Positions 9,828-18,688 of a DNA stretch of 33,015 nt are shown here, piece by piece. Under the pieces are notes generated by a model. The model was not told the DNA's origin. It made no database searches and saw only the letters and a list, made by a program, of their open reading frames with translations. Both the position numbers and the translations under genes were made by a program. Source of the stretch: an uncultured Peptoniphilaceae bacterium (GTDB taxonomy: Bacteria > Bacillota > Clostridia > Tissierellales > Peptoniphilaceae); assembly GCA_946403255.1 (NCBI GenBank), contig CAMIZH010000005.1, forward strand, positions 1 to 33,015, written 5' to 3'. Positions within the stretch are counted from its first letter, which is position 1, and each line of letters opens with the position of its first letter.

Positions 9828-10988
9828 ATGAAAGGGATAAATTTCAAAATAATATTTTCAATAATATGTAAAGTTATTTTAGTTTACTTGGTTTATGTAA
9901 TATTAACAGGAGTAATTTTATTTTTCTTTAGACCAAAATCAAATGATATAAATAAAGAATTAATACAATTTGAAAGTAAAGAATTTTCAAATGATAAAGT
10001 TGCATTAGTTGAAGAGGGATATGACGGATACTTAGCAAGAGTGGATTTAATTAAAAATGCAAATGAAAGCATTGATATGGCTTATTACAAAATAGGAAAT
10101 GATTATACTACAGATGTTGTTTTAGGGTCTTTAATTAATGCTACAAATCGTGGAGTAAAGGTTAGATTTGTATTAGATAGAATGTTCATGGGAATAGGTT
10201 CTGATTTTAATGAAACATTATATGCATTTGAATAAAATCCAAATATTGAATTTAAATATTATGAAAAACCAAATTTATTAAATTCTTAGACTTTTAATAA
10301 TAGATTTCATGATAAATTTATAATAATTGATAAAGAGAAGTTTTTACTAGGTGGAAGAAACTTAGAATATGAAAAGAGAAGTAAAAGATAGAAATATATA
10401 TAAATAGATTTTGAAAAAATTTCTAGTGTAAATAGACTAGAGGATTATTTTAATGCAGTCTGGAATTCAAAATATAGCAAACCTGTTGAAAAAAATTAAA
10501 TAAAAAGAAAGAAATAAAAGCCTGTAAAAAATCAGATAAATTATTAAAAATTTATAATAATGAATTGGAAAATAATAAAAATTTTAATAGTCCAATGAAA
10601 TACAAAGAAACTTATACTGCAAATAGTATAAGAATTATAAATAATCCATTAAAACGATTTAATAAATATCCTATTATATTAGAAAATTTAATGGAAATGT
10701 CAGAAAATTCTAAGAAGATTGATTTTCAAAGTCCTTATGTATTGCCAACAAGACTTATGAAAAATTATATGGATGATTATGATTTATCAAATAAAGAAAT
10801 ATCTCTTTTGACAAATTCAGAATATTCAAGCCCGAATCTGTTTGCTATGTCAGGATACAGAGGAACAAAGAAAAAATTATAAATATATATTATAAGAAAA
10901 CCAAAGTGAAAATAAAGTGCCTATTTATAAAAAAGTTTTAATATTTATATTATTTATATTTGGAGGAGTATTTAAGATTCTGTTATAA
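9828..10988 (+). pseudogene. Degraded phospholipase D / cardiolipin synthase-like protein
   Basis: N-terminal TM, then SIDMAYYKIGNDYTTDVVLGSLINATNRGVKVRFVLDRM, TAA at 10233-10235, in-frame continuation NPNIEFKYYEKPNLLNS*TFNNRFHDKFIIIDKEKFLLGGRNLEYE... with further stops, a frameshift into DFQSPYVLPTRLMKNYM...EISLLTNSEYSSPNLFAMSGYRGTKKKL, and a C-terminal TM-like VPIYKKVLIFILFIFGGVFKILL* (10917-10988). The second HKD region is missing. Confidence 0.88.
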
Positions 10989-11013
10989 AGGATAAAATAA
11001 ATAAAAATTAGGA

Positions 11014-11041
11014 GGTATAATCGAATAGGTTATACCTTTAT
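11014..11041 (+). terminator. Possible terminator of the phospholipase D pseudogene
   Basis: GGTATAA-TCGAATAGG-TTATACC followed by TTTATTTA. Confidence 0.4.
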
Positions 11042-11299
11042 TTACTTATAGAGTATATAAAATGAGAGTTAGTCATAAATTGTGATATATTTAATTTAAA
11101 TAGTATGTTATTTATATAGATTTGAGAATAAGTATTATATGATTTAAAGCTTTTAAAAAAGAAAATTCCATATAGTGAATATTTAGTATACTCTTGGGTA
11201 AAATTATTTGTAAGTAGAAGTAGAAAATTTAATTGGAAATTTTTTATCATAAAGTCTACTAGGATGATATATTATAAAAACAATTAAGGGGTGTTTATA

Positions 11300-12787
11300 T
11301 TGAATAGACCAAATGTTAATTTAGATAAAGAGTATTTACTATATATAGGTGGAGAATGGGTTAAGGCTTCTGATGAGAAGACTATGAAGGCAGTTTGCCC
11401 AGCTGATGGATCAGAGCTTGCAGATATTGCACAAGCGACTAGAGAAGACGTAGATAGTGCTGTTAAAGCTGCATGGGCTGCATTTCCAGAGTGGAGTCAA
11501 ACTACAAAACCACAAAGAGCTAGAATTTTAAATAAAATAGCAGACAAAATTGATGAAAATAAAGAAAGACTTGCTATGATTGAAACTCTTGAAAATGGTA
11601 AGCCAATTCGTGAAACTTTAAATGTTGATATTCCTGAAGCAGCAAATCATTTTAGATATTTTGCAGGTGTTATTGAAGCTGATGAAGGTTCTTTAAATGT
11701 TTTAGATAATGATAATCTTTCACTTGTTTTAAGAGAACCAATTGGAGTTGTAGGACAAATTGTTCCTTGGAACTTCCCATTCTTAATGGCTGCTTGGAAA
11801 CTTGCTCCAGTTCTTGCTGCAGGAGATTGTACAGTTATTAAACCATCTAGTTCAACTTCTCTATCAGTTCTTGAACTTATGAAATTAATTGGAGATATTG
11901 TTCCAGCTGGTGTTATAAATGTTATTACTGGTTCAGGTTCAAAATCAGGTCAATATATGTTAGAACATGAAGATTTTAGAAAACTTGCATTTACTGGTTC
12001 AACTGAAGTTGGATACAGTGTTGCAAAAGCTGCTGCAGAAAAACTTATCCCAGCTACACTAGAGCTTGGTGGAAAATCTGCACATATTTTCTTCAATGAC
12101 TGTGATATGGATCTTGCTATTGATGGACTTCTTTTAGGAATATTATTTAACCAAGGACAAGTTTGTTGTGCTGGTTCAAGAGTATTTGTTCAAGAAGATA
12201 TATATGATGAATTTGTAGAAAGAGCAGTTGAGAAATTTAATAAAGTTAAAGTTGGTCTTCCTTGGGACCCTGCAACTCAACTTGGTGCTCAAATAAACAA
12301 TGGTCAAGTTAAAAAAGTTATGAAATATGTTGATATTGCAAAAGAAGAGGGAGCAACAATAGCTGCTGGTGGCTGTCAAATAGTTGAAGATACTTTAAGT
12401 GAAGGATTCTTCGTTATGCCAACTCTTATTACAAATGTAACTAATGATATGACTGTTGCTAGAGAAGAAATTTTTGGACCAGTTGCATCTGTTATTAAAT
12501 TTAAAGATGAAAAAGATGTAGTTGAAATGGCAAATGATTCTGAATATGGACTTGGTGGAGGAGTTTGGACTCGTGATATCAATAAAGCGATTAGAGTTTC
12601 AAAAGCATTAGAAACTGGTAGAGTTTGGGTTAACACTTACAACTCAATTCCTGCTGGAGCTCCATTTGGAGGATATAAAAAATCAGGTATTGGTCGTGAA
12701 ACTCACAAGATGATTCTTGATGCATATTCACAAACTAAAAATATCATTATAAATACTTCTGAAAAAAAATCAGGACTTTATGATTAA
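11300..12787 (+). CDS. Aldehyde dehydrogenase family protein
   Basis: VGQIVPWNFPFLMAAWKLAPVLAAG, LELGGKSAHIFFNDCD, GQVCCAGSR catalytic Cys, EIFGPV. Probable TTG start at 11300 after AAGGGGTG; the ORF track gives 11291. Confidence 0.95.
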   Translation: MNRPNVNLDKEYLLYIGGEWVKASDEKTMKAVCPADGSELADIAQATREDVDSAVKAAWAAFPEWSQTTKPQRARILNKIADKIDENKERLAMIETLENGKPIRETLNVDIPEAANHFRYFAGVIEADEGSLNVLDNDNLSLVLREPIGVVGQIVPWNFPFLMAAWKLAPVLAAGDCTVIKPSSSTSLSVLELMKLIGDIVPAGVINVITGSGSKSGQYMLEHEDFRKLAFTGSTEVGYSVAKAAAEKLIPATLELGGKSAHIFFNDCDMDLAIDGLLLGILFNQGQVCCAGSRVFVQEDIYDEFVERAVEKFNKVKVGLPWDPATQLGAQINNGQVKKVMKYVDIAKEEGATIAAGGCQIVEDTLSEGFFVMPTLITNVTNDMTVAREEIFGPVASVIKFKDEKDVVEMANDSEYGLGGGVWTRDINKAIRVSKALETGRVWVNTYNSIPAGAPFGGYKKSGIGRETHKMILDAYSQTKNIIINTSEKKSGLYD

Positions 12788-12799
12788 TTAAATATATAA

Positions 12800-12836
12800 A
12801 AAAAAGACTTAAAGCATTTTGCTTTAAGTCTTTTTT
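12800..12836. terminator. Bidirectional terminator
   Basis: AAAAAAGACTTAAAGC-ATTTT-GCTTTAAGTCTTTTTT between convergent genes. Confidence 0.9.
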
Positions 12837-12837
12837 A

Positions 12838-13248
12838 TTAACCTGCATATTTTTCTTTTACAAAACTAAATCCATTTTTGTCTAATGAATCTTTAACCCA
12901 ACGTCTAAGTTCGCTACTTTTTATAACAACTCTATCAGTAAAGTTTTTTTCAACATCTTTTATAACAAGATTTATATCAGATGCATTCATATAAGATTTA
13001 TTTCCTGCTGAATTAGCAGCTCTTTCAAGAGAATATGCAATTTTTTTATTAGAATATTCTTCTAAGTATCCTTCGAATTTCAATACATATTTGGATCCTG
13101 GTTTACAATCAATACTTTCGCAAACTAATGAGTTTAATGAATATGTGCTAATCTGATCTAAAAGTGCTATAGTTTCATTTAAATTTAAATTATTTTCTTT
13201 TGAAAAATTAATAATTTCATCACCGAGTTTGTTTATAAGTTTTTCCAT
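12838..13248 (-). CDS. Hypothetical protein, last gene of the serine operon (possibly ATP-cone-like C-terminus)
   Basis: 136 aa ORF with AGGAGG ribosome-binding site, co-directional with the symporter; C-terminal DRVVIKSSELRRWVKDSLDKNGFSFVKEKYAG is weakly ATP-cone-like by eye. Confidence 0.7.
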   Translation of the reverse strand: MEKLINKLGDEIINFSKENNLNLNETIALLDQISTYSLNSLVCESIDCKPGSKYVLKFEGYLEEYSNKKIAYSLERAANSAGNKSYMNASDINLVIKDVEKNFTDRVVIKSSELRRWVKDSLDKNGFSFVKEKYAG

Positions 13249-13265
13249 TGAAAACCTCCTTAATA

Positions 13266-14483
13266 TTAATTATCTTCTACAGGAATTGGTTTTTTAACTA
13301 TATGATCATAATATATTTTTTCAACGATCATTGAGATAGCATTATCTCCACAAACGTTAGCTGCAGTACCAAAACTATCTTGAGTTAAATAAAGTGAGAT
13401 AAGTATTGATGCTAAAGGTCCGTCTGCTGGAATACCAACAACTGGTAAGAATGGTAGAGCACTCATTACAGCTCCCCCTGGAGCTCCTGGTGCAGCAACC
13501 ATAGCAATACCTAGTATAGCTATGAATTTAATTATTAATCCGTAAGAATGTGGCATTTGATACATTTCAAGTAATGTATACACACAAGCTGTAAGAGTAA
13601 TCATAGATCCTGGCATATGGCAAGTTGCACAAAGAGGGATTACGAATTCTCTAATTTGTTGAGTAACACCTATGTTTTTATTTGCTTCAACGTTTACTGG
13701 AATTGAAGCTGCTGATGATTGTGTACCAACTGCTGTAAGATATCCTGGGAGTGCCTTCTTAAGAGAAGTAAATGGATTTCTTTTTGTATAAGTTCCAGCA
13801 ATTGTAAAGATAAATACAAGATAGATAATGTGTAATGCAATAATACATACAAATATTTTTACGAAAATTTGAAGTATTGCAAAAACAGAACCTGAGTAAG
13901 CCATATTAGCGAAGTTACCAAATATGAATAATGGTAATACTGGGATGATTGCTTTTTCTAAAACCATATTGATAATTTCGTTAAATTCATTTACAAGTTT
14001 ATAAAGCGTATCTCCAGATCCTCTTTGTCTTAACATTGATATACAAAGACCCATCATAAATGCCATAACAAGTGCAGATGTTACGTCCATTATTGGATTT
14101 AGTGGGATTTGGAAAACAGCGTCTAAACTTTTGCTTGTAGCTTTTGTAATGTCTTCTGCCATTTGTTGAGAAATAAAGCTAGGGAATATTGTTTTAGCCA
14201 TAAAATATGATGCAGAACCAGCTATAAGTGTTGATATATATGAAAGTCCCGCTGTTGCAAGTAGTAATTTACCAGCACCTTCTGAAAGATCAGAGATACC
14301 TTTAGTTACAAATGCAATAATCATAAGTGGTATGATAAAGTTTAAAAATTTACCAAAGTTTGAAGATATTGTTACAGCTATTTGAGTAACTACTTCTGGA
14401 AGCTGTGTTCCAACTATAATACCAAGAATTATGGCTATAATAAGTTTTGGTATTAAGCCGAGTTTCATTTTTTCTTTAGCCAT
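13266..14483 (-). CDS. Dicarboxylate/amino acid:cation symporter (DAACS, SstT-like serine/threonine transporter)
   Basis: Multi-TM; SSAASIPVNVEANKNIGV, FVIPLCATCHMPGSMI; placed with serine dehydratase genes. Confidence 0.88.
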   Translation of the reverse strand: MAKEKMKLGLIPKLIIAIILGIIVGTQLPEVVTQIAVTISSNFGKFLNFIIPLMIIAFVTKGISDLSEGAGKLLLATAGLSYISTLIAGSASYFMAKTIFPSFISQQMAEDITKATSKSLDAVFQIPLNPIMDVTSALVMAFMMGLCISMLRQRGSGDTLYKLVNEFNEIINMVLEKAIIPVLPLFIFGNFANMAYSGSVFAILQIFVKIFVCIIALHIIYLVFIFTIAGTYTKRNPFTSLKKALPGYLTAVGTQSSAASIPVNVEANKNIGVTQQIREFVIPLCATCHMPGSMITLTACVYTLLEMYQMPHSYGLIIKFIAILGIAMVAAPGAPGGAVMSALPFLPVVGIPADGPLASILISLYLTQDSFGTAANVCGDNAISMIVEKIYYDHIVKKPIPVEDN

Positions 14484-14506
14484 TGTTAAATTCTCCTTTA
14501 CTTTTT

Positions 14507-15382
14507 TTAATCTTCTCCTAGAAATTCCTTTCTAATCCTTTGACCCGTTTTAGTTCCTGCTAGTCCACCAAGTCCTGTTTCTCTTAGAGATTCTGGAAGT
14601 GCGCGCCCAACTTCTCCCATTGCTTGAGCTACTTCGTCGAAGGGAACTATAGATGTTACTCCAGCTAGTGCCATATCTGCTGAAATAAAAGCGTTCATAA
14701 CGCCAGAAGCGTTTCTAAATGTACAAGGATATTGTACAAGGCCGGCTATAGGATCGCATACAAGTCCAAGTACATTTACAAGGGTAATACTTGCTGCGTG
14801 AAGAGCTTGTTCAGGTGTTCCGCCTAGCATAGTAACAAGTGCAGATGCTGCCATAGCTGATGCTGATCCACATTCTGCTTGACATCCACCTTCTGCTCCA
14901 GCAAAAGTTGCGTATTTTGCAATTATTTGACCAATGGCAATTGAAGTTAAAAGACCTTTTGCTACAGTTTCATTGTCAAAATCATATTTTTCTTTTGCTG
15001 ATACAATTGTTGCGGGCATAATTCCTGCAGAACCAGCTGTTGGTGCTGCTACGATTTTTCCCATTTGATCATTAATTTCTGCAGTAGAAAAAGCTCTAGA
15101 CATTGTACGTACTAAAAACTTTCCTACAAGTGGTTCATGATCTTTTTGGTAAGTATAAAATTTTTCGGCAAATCCATCTGTCATTTGGAATCTAGTTTTA
15201 TTTGATTTTTCTAGATTTTCAGTAGCGGAAGATTCCATAACTTTTATAACTTCAAAAAGTTGTGCATAAACTTCTGCATCGGATTTTTTTGATGATTTCA
15301 TTTCTTCTGCAAGAACTAAGTCTGCAATAGAACAGTTTTTTTCTTTACATGCATTTATAATTTCATTTGCTGTATTATACAT
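14507..15382 (-). CDS. sdaAA: L-serine ammonia-lyase, iron-sulfur-dependent, alpha subunit
   Basis: APTAGSAGIMPATIV, AGAEGGCQAECGSASAMAASAL, CDPIAGLVQYPCTFRNASG. Confidence 0.96.
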   Translation of the reverse strand: MYNTANEIINACKEKNCSIADLVLAEEMKSSKKSDAEVYAQLFEVIKVMESSATENLEKSNKTRFQMTDGFAEKFYTYQKDHEPLVGKFLVRTMSRAFSTAEINDQMGKIVAAPTAGSAGIMPATIVSAKEKYDFDNETVAKGLLTSIAIGQIIAKYATFAGAEGGCQAECGSASAMAASALVTMLGGTPEQALHAASITLVNVLGLVCDPIAGLVQYPCTFRNASGVMNAFISADMALAGVTSIVPFDEVAQAMGEVGRALPESLRETGLGGLAGTKTGQRIRKEFLGED

Positions 15383-15384
15383 AA

Positions 15385-16053
15385 TTAAACCCCCACATAT
15401 TTTGTCGCGTTAAAACGTTCAGCTTTTAAAACTGCATTTTTTAAATCATCTGAAAGTTCTCTATCTATTTCAATCGTAAGTGTTACAAGATTTTTAAGTT
15501 TGTCTTTTTGAGTATTGATTGATTCTATATTATATGAATTTCCTGCTAGAAGAGATGATACATAAGCTATAACGCCTTGTTGTTCATCATATTGAAGTAG
15601 GATAGTAGGGTGTTCGCCTCTAAATTCAATTTCCATTCCATTAATATCTACAATAACAATAGCTCCACCACCAATTGATGTACCTATAACATATTCATCT
15701 GGTTGATCCTTGTAGTGAAACAAAACTTTAACTGTATTTGGATGATACTTTTCACCTAAATCAGTTGTTTTAAAAGAAAATTTAATTCCTTCACTTTCTG
15801 CAATTTCAAATGAAGTCTTTATTCTTTCATCATCTGTTTCATATCCCATTATTCCACCAACAAGAGCTTTGTCTGTTCCATGTCCCTTGTAAGTATGAGC
15901 AAAAGAACCGTGAAGTAAAAACTCAACAGATTCAAAATTTTTTCCGCAAATTTTTGCAGCAGTATTAGCAATCCTACAAGCTCCCGCAGTATGAGAACTA
16001 GAAGGGCCAATCATTATAGGTCCTAAAACGTCAAAAGCACCATATTCAGCCAT
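15385..16053 (-). CDS. sdaAB: L-serine ammonia-lyase, iron-sulfur-dependent, beta subunit
   Basis: FDVLGPIMIGPSSSHTAGACRIA, HGSFAHTYKGHGTDKALVGGIMG, C-terminal ACT-like region; 2 bp upstream of sdaAA. Confidence 0.96.
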   Translation of the reverse strand: MAEYGAFDVLGPIMIGPSSSHTAGACRIANTAAKICGKNFESVEFLLHGSFAHTYKGHGTDKALVGGIMGYETDDERIKTSFEIAESEGIKFSFKTTDLGEKYHPNTVKVLFHYKDQPDEYVIGTSIGGGAIVIVDINGMEIEFRGEHPTILLQYDEQQGVIAYVSSLLAGNSYNIESINTQKDKLKNLVTLTIEIDRELSDDLKNAVLKAERFNATKYVGV

Positions 16054-16411
16054 AATAATACCTCCTTAGATATTCAAAAAAATTATTATATACAATACTT
16101 GTATTTTAACATTAAATTGAAAAAAATCACAGTCATAAGAAAGTAAGGAATCTAGTTATAATCGACAGGAAAACGTGATAAACACGCAATTTGGCGAAAA
16201 ATATTTAAAAAAATGCCTATAAGATAGGCCAAGTGTTATAGTCTGTATTGATAAGTTCTATATCTAAAACTGGTTAAAATAAAGTATTTTAAATAGAACT
16301 TTTAATACTTGTTGAAATACCAACATATTAAAGTTAGTGATATGTAGATAATTTGATATTGTAGCATATAATCAAATAAATGTCCAAAATAAAAAACTTG
16401 GATAATAACGA

Positions 16412-16441
16412 TTGCATTTACTATCATATATATAATATAAT
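16412..16441 (+). promoter_or_regulatory. Possible sigma-A promoter for the AbgT gene
   Basis: TTGCAT - 18 nt - TATAAT; AT-rich, so only moderately specific. Confidence 0.4.
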
Positions 16442-16476
16442 TAATTCAACATAAAACATTAAAGGAGGATAACAAA

Positions 16477-18027
16477 ATGGCAAAAGGAAACAAAAAACAA
16501 AAAGACAGCCAAGAAATTGGCGGCTTTCTAAAAGGCGTCGAAAATATTGGTAACAAACTTCCACATCCTGCTATATTATTTGCAATTTTATCTGTAATAG
16601 TAATAGTAATATCACACTTTGTAGCAGCAAGTGGAACAGCAGTTACATATTTTGATGCGAAAGCAGGAGAAGAAGTAACTAAAGAAGCAGTTTCTCTTTT
16701 AAATAGAGAAGGACTTGCTTATATGTTTAACTCGGCAACAACTAACTTTACTGGATTTGCTCCATTAGGAACAGTTCTTGTAGCAATGATAGGGGTTGGG
16801 GTAGCTGAATGGACAGGACTTTTCAATGCAGCACTTAAAAAATTACTTATGAACGCAAATCCTAAGTTTTTAACACCAATTGTAATATTTGCAGGTATCA
16901 TGTCAAATATTGCTTCTGATGCAGGATATGTAGTAGTAGTTCCTATTGGTGCTTTAATATTTGCAATGGCTGGTAGACATCCATTAGCAGGTATGGCAGC
17001 AGCATTTGCCGGAGTATCTGGAGGTTTCTCAGCAAACCTTGCACTAGGAACAACAGATCCACTGCTTACAGGAATAACAAATCAAGCGTTAGTTGCTTCA
17101 GGAATTGATATGCAACTTGACCCAACTTGTAACTGGTATTTCTTAGCAGTTTCTACATTCTTCTTAACAGCTGTAGGTACATTTGTTACTGACAGAATTG
17201 TTGAAAAGAACTTAGGTGAATATACAGGAAGTTATAGATCTGATAATACACCTACAACAGATTTAGAAAATAAAGGTTTAAGAAATGCACTTATAGCTCT
17301 TGTAGTTTATATAGCTATTATGGGATTCTTAATGTTCCCAGAAAATGCAGTATTTAAATCTTTACAAGAAGACATAGGAAAGAATACTTTAAAAGAATTC
17401 TTACATGATGGACTTATTCCAGCAATCTTACTATTATTCTTAGTTCCAGGACTAGCTTATGGTAAAACAATTGGAAAAATTAAATCTTCTCATGATTTAG
17501 TAGCGGCTATGACAGAAGCTATGAAATCAATGGGTGGATATATGGTTCTTGCATTCTTCGCATCTCAATTTATTGCATACTTTGGAAAAACAAACCTTGG
17601 TGCAATACTTTCATTTAGAGGAGCAGAATTCTTAGACGCAGCAGGAATTAAAGGATTACCTTTAATTATAATGTTTATATTACTATCAGCATTCCTAAAC
17701 CTATTTATGGGTTCAGCTTCTGCAAAATGGGCTATTATGGCTCCAATATTTGTACCAATGATGTATAGACTTGGATTATCTCCAGCTCTTACTCAAGTTG
17801 CTTATCGTATAGGTGACTCATCTACAAATATCATAACTCCACTTATGAGTTATTTTGCAATGATAGTTGTATTTATGCAAAAATATGATAAAGACTCAGG
17901 TCTTGGAACACTTATTTCAATGATGCTTCCATACTCGATAGCTTTCATAATATTCTGGTCAATATTAATGGCAGCTTGGATGCTTATTGGATTACCATTA
18001 GGACCAGGAGCACCACTATTTATTTAA
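16477..18027 (+). CDS. AbgT family transporter (p-aminobenzoyl-glutamate transporter family)
   Basis: GNKLPHPAILFAILSVIVIVISHF, NIASDAGYVVVVPIGALIF, GGFSANLALGTTDPLLTGIT, MGGYMVLAFFASQFIAYF, GDSSTNIITPLMSYFA. Confidence 0.93.
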   Translation: MAKGNKKQKDSQEIGGFLKGVENIGNKLPHPAILFAILSVIVIVISHFVAASGTAVTYFDAKAGEEVTKEAVSLLNREGLAYMFNSATTNFTGFAPLGTVLVAMIGVGVAEWTGLFNAALKKLLMNANPKFLTPIVIFAGIMSNIASDAGYVVVVPIGALIFAMAGRHPLAGMAAAFAGVSGGFSANLALGTTDPLLTGITNQALVASGIDMQLDPTCNWYFLAVSTFFLTAVGTFVTDRIVEKNLGEYTGSYRSDNTPTTDLENKGLRNALIALVVYIAIMGFLMFPENAVFKSLQEDIGKNTLKEFLHDGLIPAILLLFLVPGLAYGKTIGKIKSSHDLVAAMTEAMKSMGGYMVLAFFASQFIAYFGKTNLGAILSFRGAEFLDAAGIKGLPLIIMFILLSAFLNLFMGSASAKWAIMAPIFVPMMYRLGLSPALTQVAYRIGDSSTNIITPLMSYFAMIVVFMQKYDKDSGLGTLISMMLPYSIAFIIFWSILMAAWMLIGLPLGPGAPLFI

Positions 18028-18043
18028 TAAATAATAAAGTAAT

Positions 18044-18076
18044 AAAGGTACTACTATTAAGTGGTACCTTTTTATT
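18044..18076 (+). terminator. Terminator downstream of the AbgT gene
   Basis: AAAGGTACTAC-TATTAA-GTGGTACCTTTTT. Confidence 0.85.
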
Positions 18077-18135
18077 TATACTATTTTTTAAGAAAAATTC
18101 AAATTAGATTTATTATATAAAGGTGGTGAAAAAAC

Positions 18136-18657
18136 ATGTCTATAAATATAAATGATGATTATAAATCTTATGAAACAGAAGACTTAATAGTTTATTGGAA
18201 TGCTGATATATGTGAGCATTCAGGTATATGTACTATGGGATTGCCTAAGGTTTTTAATGTAAGAGAAAAACCTTGGATAAATGTATTTGGAGAAAATACT
18301 AAAAAAATAATAGAAATTATTGAAAAGTGTCCATCAGGAGCTCTTAAATATAAATTAAAAAAAGGAAGTGCTATAATGATTTTTAAAATAGTTTTTGAAA
18401 ATGAAAATAATCGTTCGGCAGCTTTTTATAAAAATGAAGAAATAGGAGAATGTACTTTTTCAAGATCTAATGAATTTTGGATAATAGATCATACATTTGT
18501 CATTGAAAAATATAATGGAGAAGGCATAGGGAAGAAATTAGTTAAAAATGTAGTTGATAAAGCTCGTGAAGAAAATGTAAAAATAATTCCATTATGTCCA
18601 TTTGCTTTAAAAGAATTTCAAAATGTAAAAGAATATAAAGATATATTAAAGCAATAA
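18136..18657 (+). CDS. Fusion protein: YjdI-type Fe-S domain (Fer4_19) + YjdJ-type short GNAT domain
   Basis: N-terminal YWNADICEHSGICTMGLPKVFNVREKPWINV...KCPSGALKYKL (YjdI/Fer4_19-like); C-terminal FVIEKYNGEGIGKKLVKNVVDKAREENVKIIPLCPFALKEF (YjdJ-like acetyltransferase). Confidence 0.88.
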   Translation: MSININDDYKSYETEDLIVYWNADICEHSGICTMGLPKVFNVREKPWINVFGENTKKIIEIIEKCPSGALKYKLKKGSAIMIFKIVFENENNRSAAFYKNEEIGECTFSRSNEFWIIDHTFVIEKYNGEGIGKKLVKNVVDKAREENVKIIPLCPFALKEFQNVKEYKDILKQ

Positions 18658-18688
18658 AAAAACAGTCTCAAAGGAGACTGTTTTTTTA
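18656..18688. terminator. Bidirectional terminator
   Basis: AAAAAAACAGTCTC-AAAG-GAGACTGTTTTTTT; overlaps the stop codon of the minus-strand ABC gene. Confidence 0.9.

Noticed and set aside
11038-11250. 70 aa minus-strand ORF in the gap before the aldehyde dehydrogenase
   Set aside because: Low-complexity AT-rich translation with no ribosome-binding site or recognisable domain. A short plus-strand open stretch (...KKIPYSEYLVYSWVKLFVSRSRKFNWKFF...) could be a gene remnant but is too weak to call.
16130-16240. Known riboswitch class (c-di-GMP, glycine, guanidine, preQ1, fluoride) upstream of abgT/sdaAB
   Set aside because: None of the conserved core sequences I know for these classes is present; kept only as an unassigned structured region.
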